A stretch of DNA of 33,876 nucleotides from an uncultured Clostridia bacterium (lineage in GTDB: Bacteria; Bacillota; Clostridia; Christensenellales; Borkfalkiaceae). The notes under the pieces were generated by a model. That model was not told the origin of the DNA, searched no databases, and saw nothing but the letters and a program-made list of their open reading frames with translations. The stretch spans positions 1 to 33,876 of the forward strand of contig CAKQJE010000023.1 of the NCBI GenBank assembly GCA_934247225.1, read 5' to 3'. Numbering within the stretch: the stretch's first letter is position 1; every line of letters begins with the position of its first letter. The position numbers were made by a program, and so were the translations under genes. Of the stretch, positions 32,659 through 33,876 are shown one piece after another.

Positions 32659-33876
32659 ATGAAGGCTTTTTTTGTTAAGTTAAAAACAAAATTAGTTACG
32701 AACAAGGCTTTGTGCGTTGCGTTGTCGCTGTTTTTTATAGCGACGGCAGGTCTTTTCGTTTCTTCTTGCGGGAAGAAGGAATGCAAACACAACTACGAAG
32801 TCGTTTTAGTCGTCAATCCGACCTGTACGGAGCAGGGGTATACGACTTACAGGTGTTCCAAGTGTAAGGAAACCAAAAACGACGACTACATTCCCGCAAA
32901 CGGACATACGTTCCGTAACGGCGAATGCGTTTATTGTCACGCAAAACAAACTAACGAGGACTCCCAAAGCGGAAACGACAATACGGTAACCGAAGAGGAT
33001 TTTTATGCGAATATGCTCATTTCCGTTGCCGATATGAACGGTTTCGTTATCGAAGCCAAGGAGCTTGAAGGGAAATTATACGTAAGAAGCGAAGTTTACG
33101 ATAATGAAGAAAATCTTATCGTTTCTTATGAAAAAACCGACAACGCCGTAGAAATAGACGTCGAAAAAGCCGTTCTTTCTTTCGACGAAAACGGAAAATT
33201 AGTCGGGGCGATAAGCGGCAAAGCGACTCTTTTAAGTTCGAGCAACACCCTTTTGATCGATAATAGATACGATTTCACGGCTGTCATAAAGAACGAAACG
33301 CTTTATACCAAGCTTTTATCGGAGGATCGTTATGCTCATTTAGACAGTGCGAACGGCGGCGAGTGGCAAAGCGAGGTTACGATCTCACGCGAAAAGATCC
33401 CTCTCGAAAGACTTTTGCTTGAAACCGAGAACGGCGAGACCGATTCGTTTGCGACTATTTACGGCGTGCTTAGCTCGATCGGTGCGAATATCGAAGAGAT
33501 AAGAGCCGAAATCGGCGGATTTGCCGACTCGGTATTCGGTTTGCAGAAGTTTGTCATAGAAAACGCCTTCACGAAAAAATCGGTTAAAAACGGTTACGAA
33601 TTCCGTTTTGATCCCGCTTGTATCAAAAAGGCGATAAATTATCTTTTCGATAACACCGTAAACGAAGTTATCGACGACGTTTTCGGAGCGAAAACTTCCG
33701 AAAAATTCACGGCGTTCGTTTTGTCTTCGCTTAACAAAACTCTTGACGTTATTCTTTCCGACCTTAAAATTCTCGGTTTCGATTACGAGGCTCTTCTCGA
33801 TACCCTCGATAACGTTTATTTCAAGGTTACAGGAGAAGAAAACTATTTTACGAACGCTTTGCAAGCCGTTTTAGAT
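32659..33876 (+). CDS. Lipoprotein with N-terminal Cys-rich module (3' end outside window)
   Basis: The frame is open from ATG 32659 (GGAGG 7 bases upstream) to the last base, 406 codons without a stop. The N-terminus is a lipoprotein signal: basic stretch, hydrophobic CVALSLFFIATAGLF, and a VSSC lipobox. Next comes a Cys/His module, CKHNYEVVLVVNPTCTEQG, then YRCSKCKETK, NGHTF and CVYCHAK, spaced like a zinc-binding or disulfide surface module. The same type of module is at the start of the window. Residues about 110-406 are acidic, alpha/beta, and unrecognised. A surface location is supported; function is unknown. Confidence 0.85.
   Translation, partial: MKAFFVKLKTKLVTNKALCVALSLFFIATAGLFVSSCGKKECKHNYEVVLVVNPTCTEQGYTTYRCSKCKETKNDDYIPANGHTFRNGECVYCHAKQTNEDSQSGNDNTVTEEDFYANMLISVADMNGFVIEAKELEGKLYVRSEVYDNEENLIVSYEKTDNAVEIDVEKAVLSFDENGKLVGAISGKATLLSSSNTLLIDNRYDFTAVIKNETLYTKLLSEDRYAHLDSANGGEWQSEVTISREKIPLERLLLETENGETDSFATIYGVLSSIGANIEEIRAEIGGFADSVFGLQKFVIENAFTKKSVKNGYEFRFDPACIKKAINYLFDNTVNEVIDDVFGAKTSEKFTAFVLSSLNKTLDVILSDLKILGFDYEALLDTLDNVYFKVTGEENYFTNALQAVLD

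Noticed and set aside
33385..33864. 159-codon minus-strand frame at the right edge
   Set aside because: It lies opposite the plus-strand lipoprotein, which has a promoter, ribosome site, signal peptide and an unbroken frame.

Overview
The window looks like chromosome from an uncultured anaerobic Firmicute, most likely a gut-type Clostridia lineage. The reasons are AGGAGG-type ribosome sites, near-perfect TTGACA/TATAAT promoters, hairpin-plus-T terminators, lipoprotein signals, InlB/Flg_new-type surface repeats, and a regulator of the TM1266 family associated with [FeFe]-hydrogenase. This placement is inferred from gene content only.

Layout. 1-5235: 3' part of a giant modular surface protein. 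5236-6182: non-coding DNA with tandem repeats, a terminator and palindromic repeats. 6183-16058: an InlB-repeat lipoprotein, then an oligopeptide ABC importer (OppA-B-C-D-F order, with unusual extracytoplasmic insertions) and a small membrane protein. 16162-16853: a six-tRNA operon (Gly, Arg, His, Gln, Lys-UUU, Lys-CUU) with its own promoter and terminator. 16979-19918: a solitary TIR / P-loop NTPase / HD-phosphohydrolase protein. 20059-22095: GH3 and GH2 glycosidase remnants fused by a deletion. 22258-26351: an AraC-type regulator, then a long structured leader with an attenuator, a TM1266-like regulator and a NitT/TauT-type ABC importer. 26423-27022 (minus): a DUF975 membrane protein. 27186-30007: a TetR / ABC exporter / DtxR-type metal regulator region containing a shared palindromic operator, a MITE-like repeat that ends a small membrane gene, and an ABC gene lacking most of its ATPase domain. 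30146-32428: a solitary HD / RyR / SLOG protein beside a tRNA-like fragment. 32659-end: the start of another lipoprotein carrying the same Cys-rich module seen at position 1.

The most interesting content is the two large multidomain proteins. One carries TIR and a YfbR/HDDC2-like HD domain around a degenerate STAND-like NTPase. The other carries HD, RyR and SLOG domains. TIR enzymes make NAD-derived signals and SLOG domains are known or predicted to bind such ligands (as in Thoeris ThsA), so both look like nucleotide-based immunity genes. A functional link between them is a hypothesis only; they lie 10 kb apart.

A second notable item is the leader of the TM1266-like operon. A perfect promoter is followed by about 320 nt with a UUCG-capped terminator and a visible alternative pairing, as expected of a riboswitch or attenuator. 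I could not assign it to a known class. A third theme is decay between 20 and 30 kb: a GH3::GH2 fusion, a gene ended by a repeat element, and an ABC exporter with an internal deletion.
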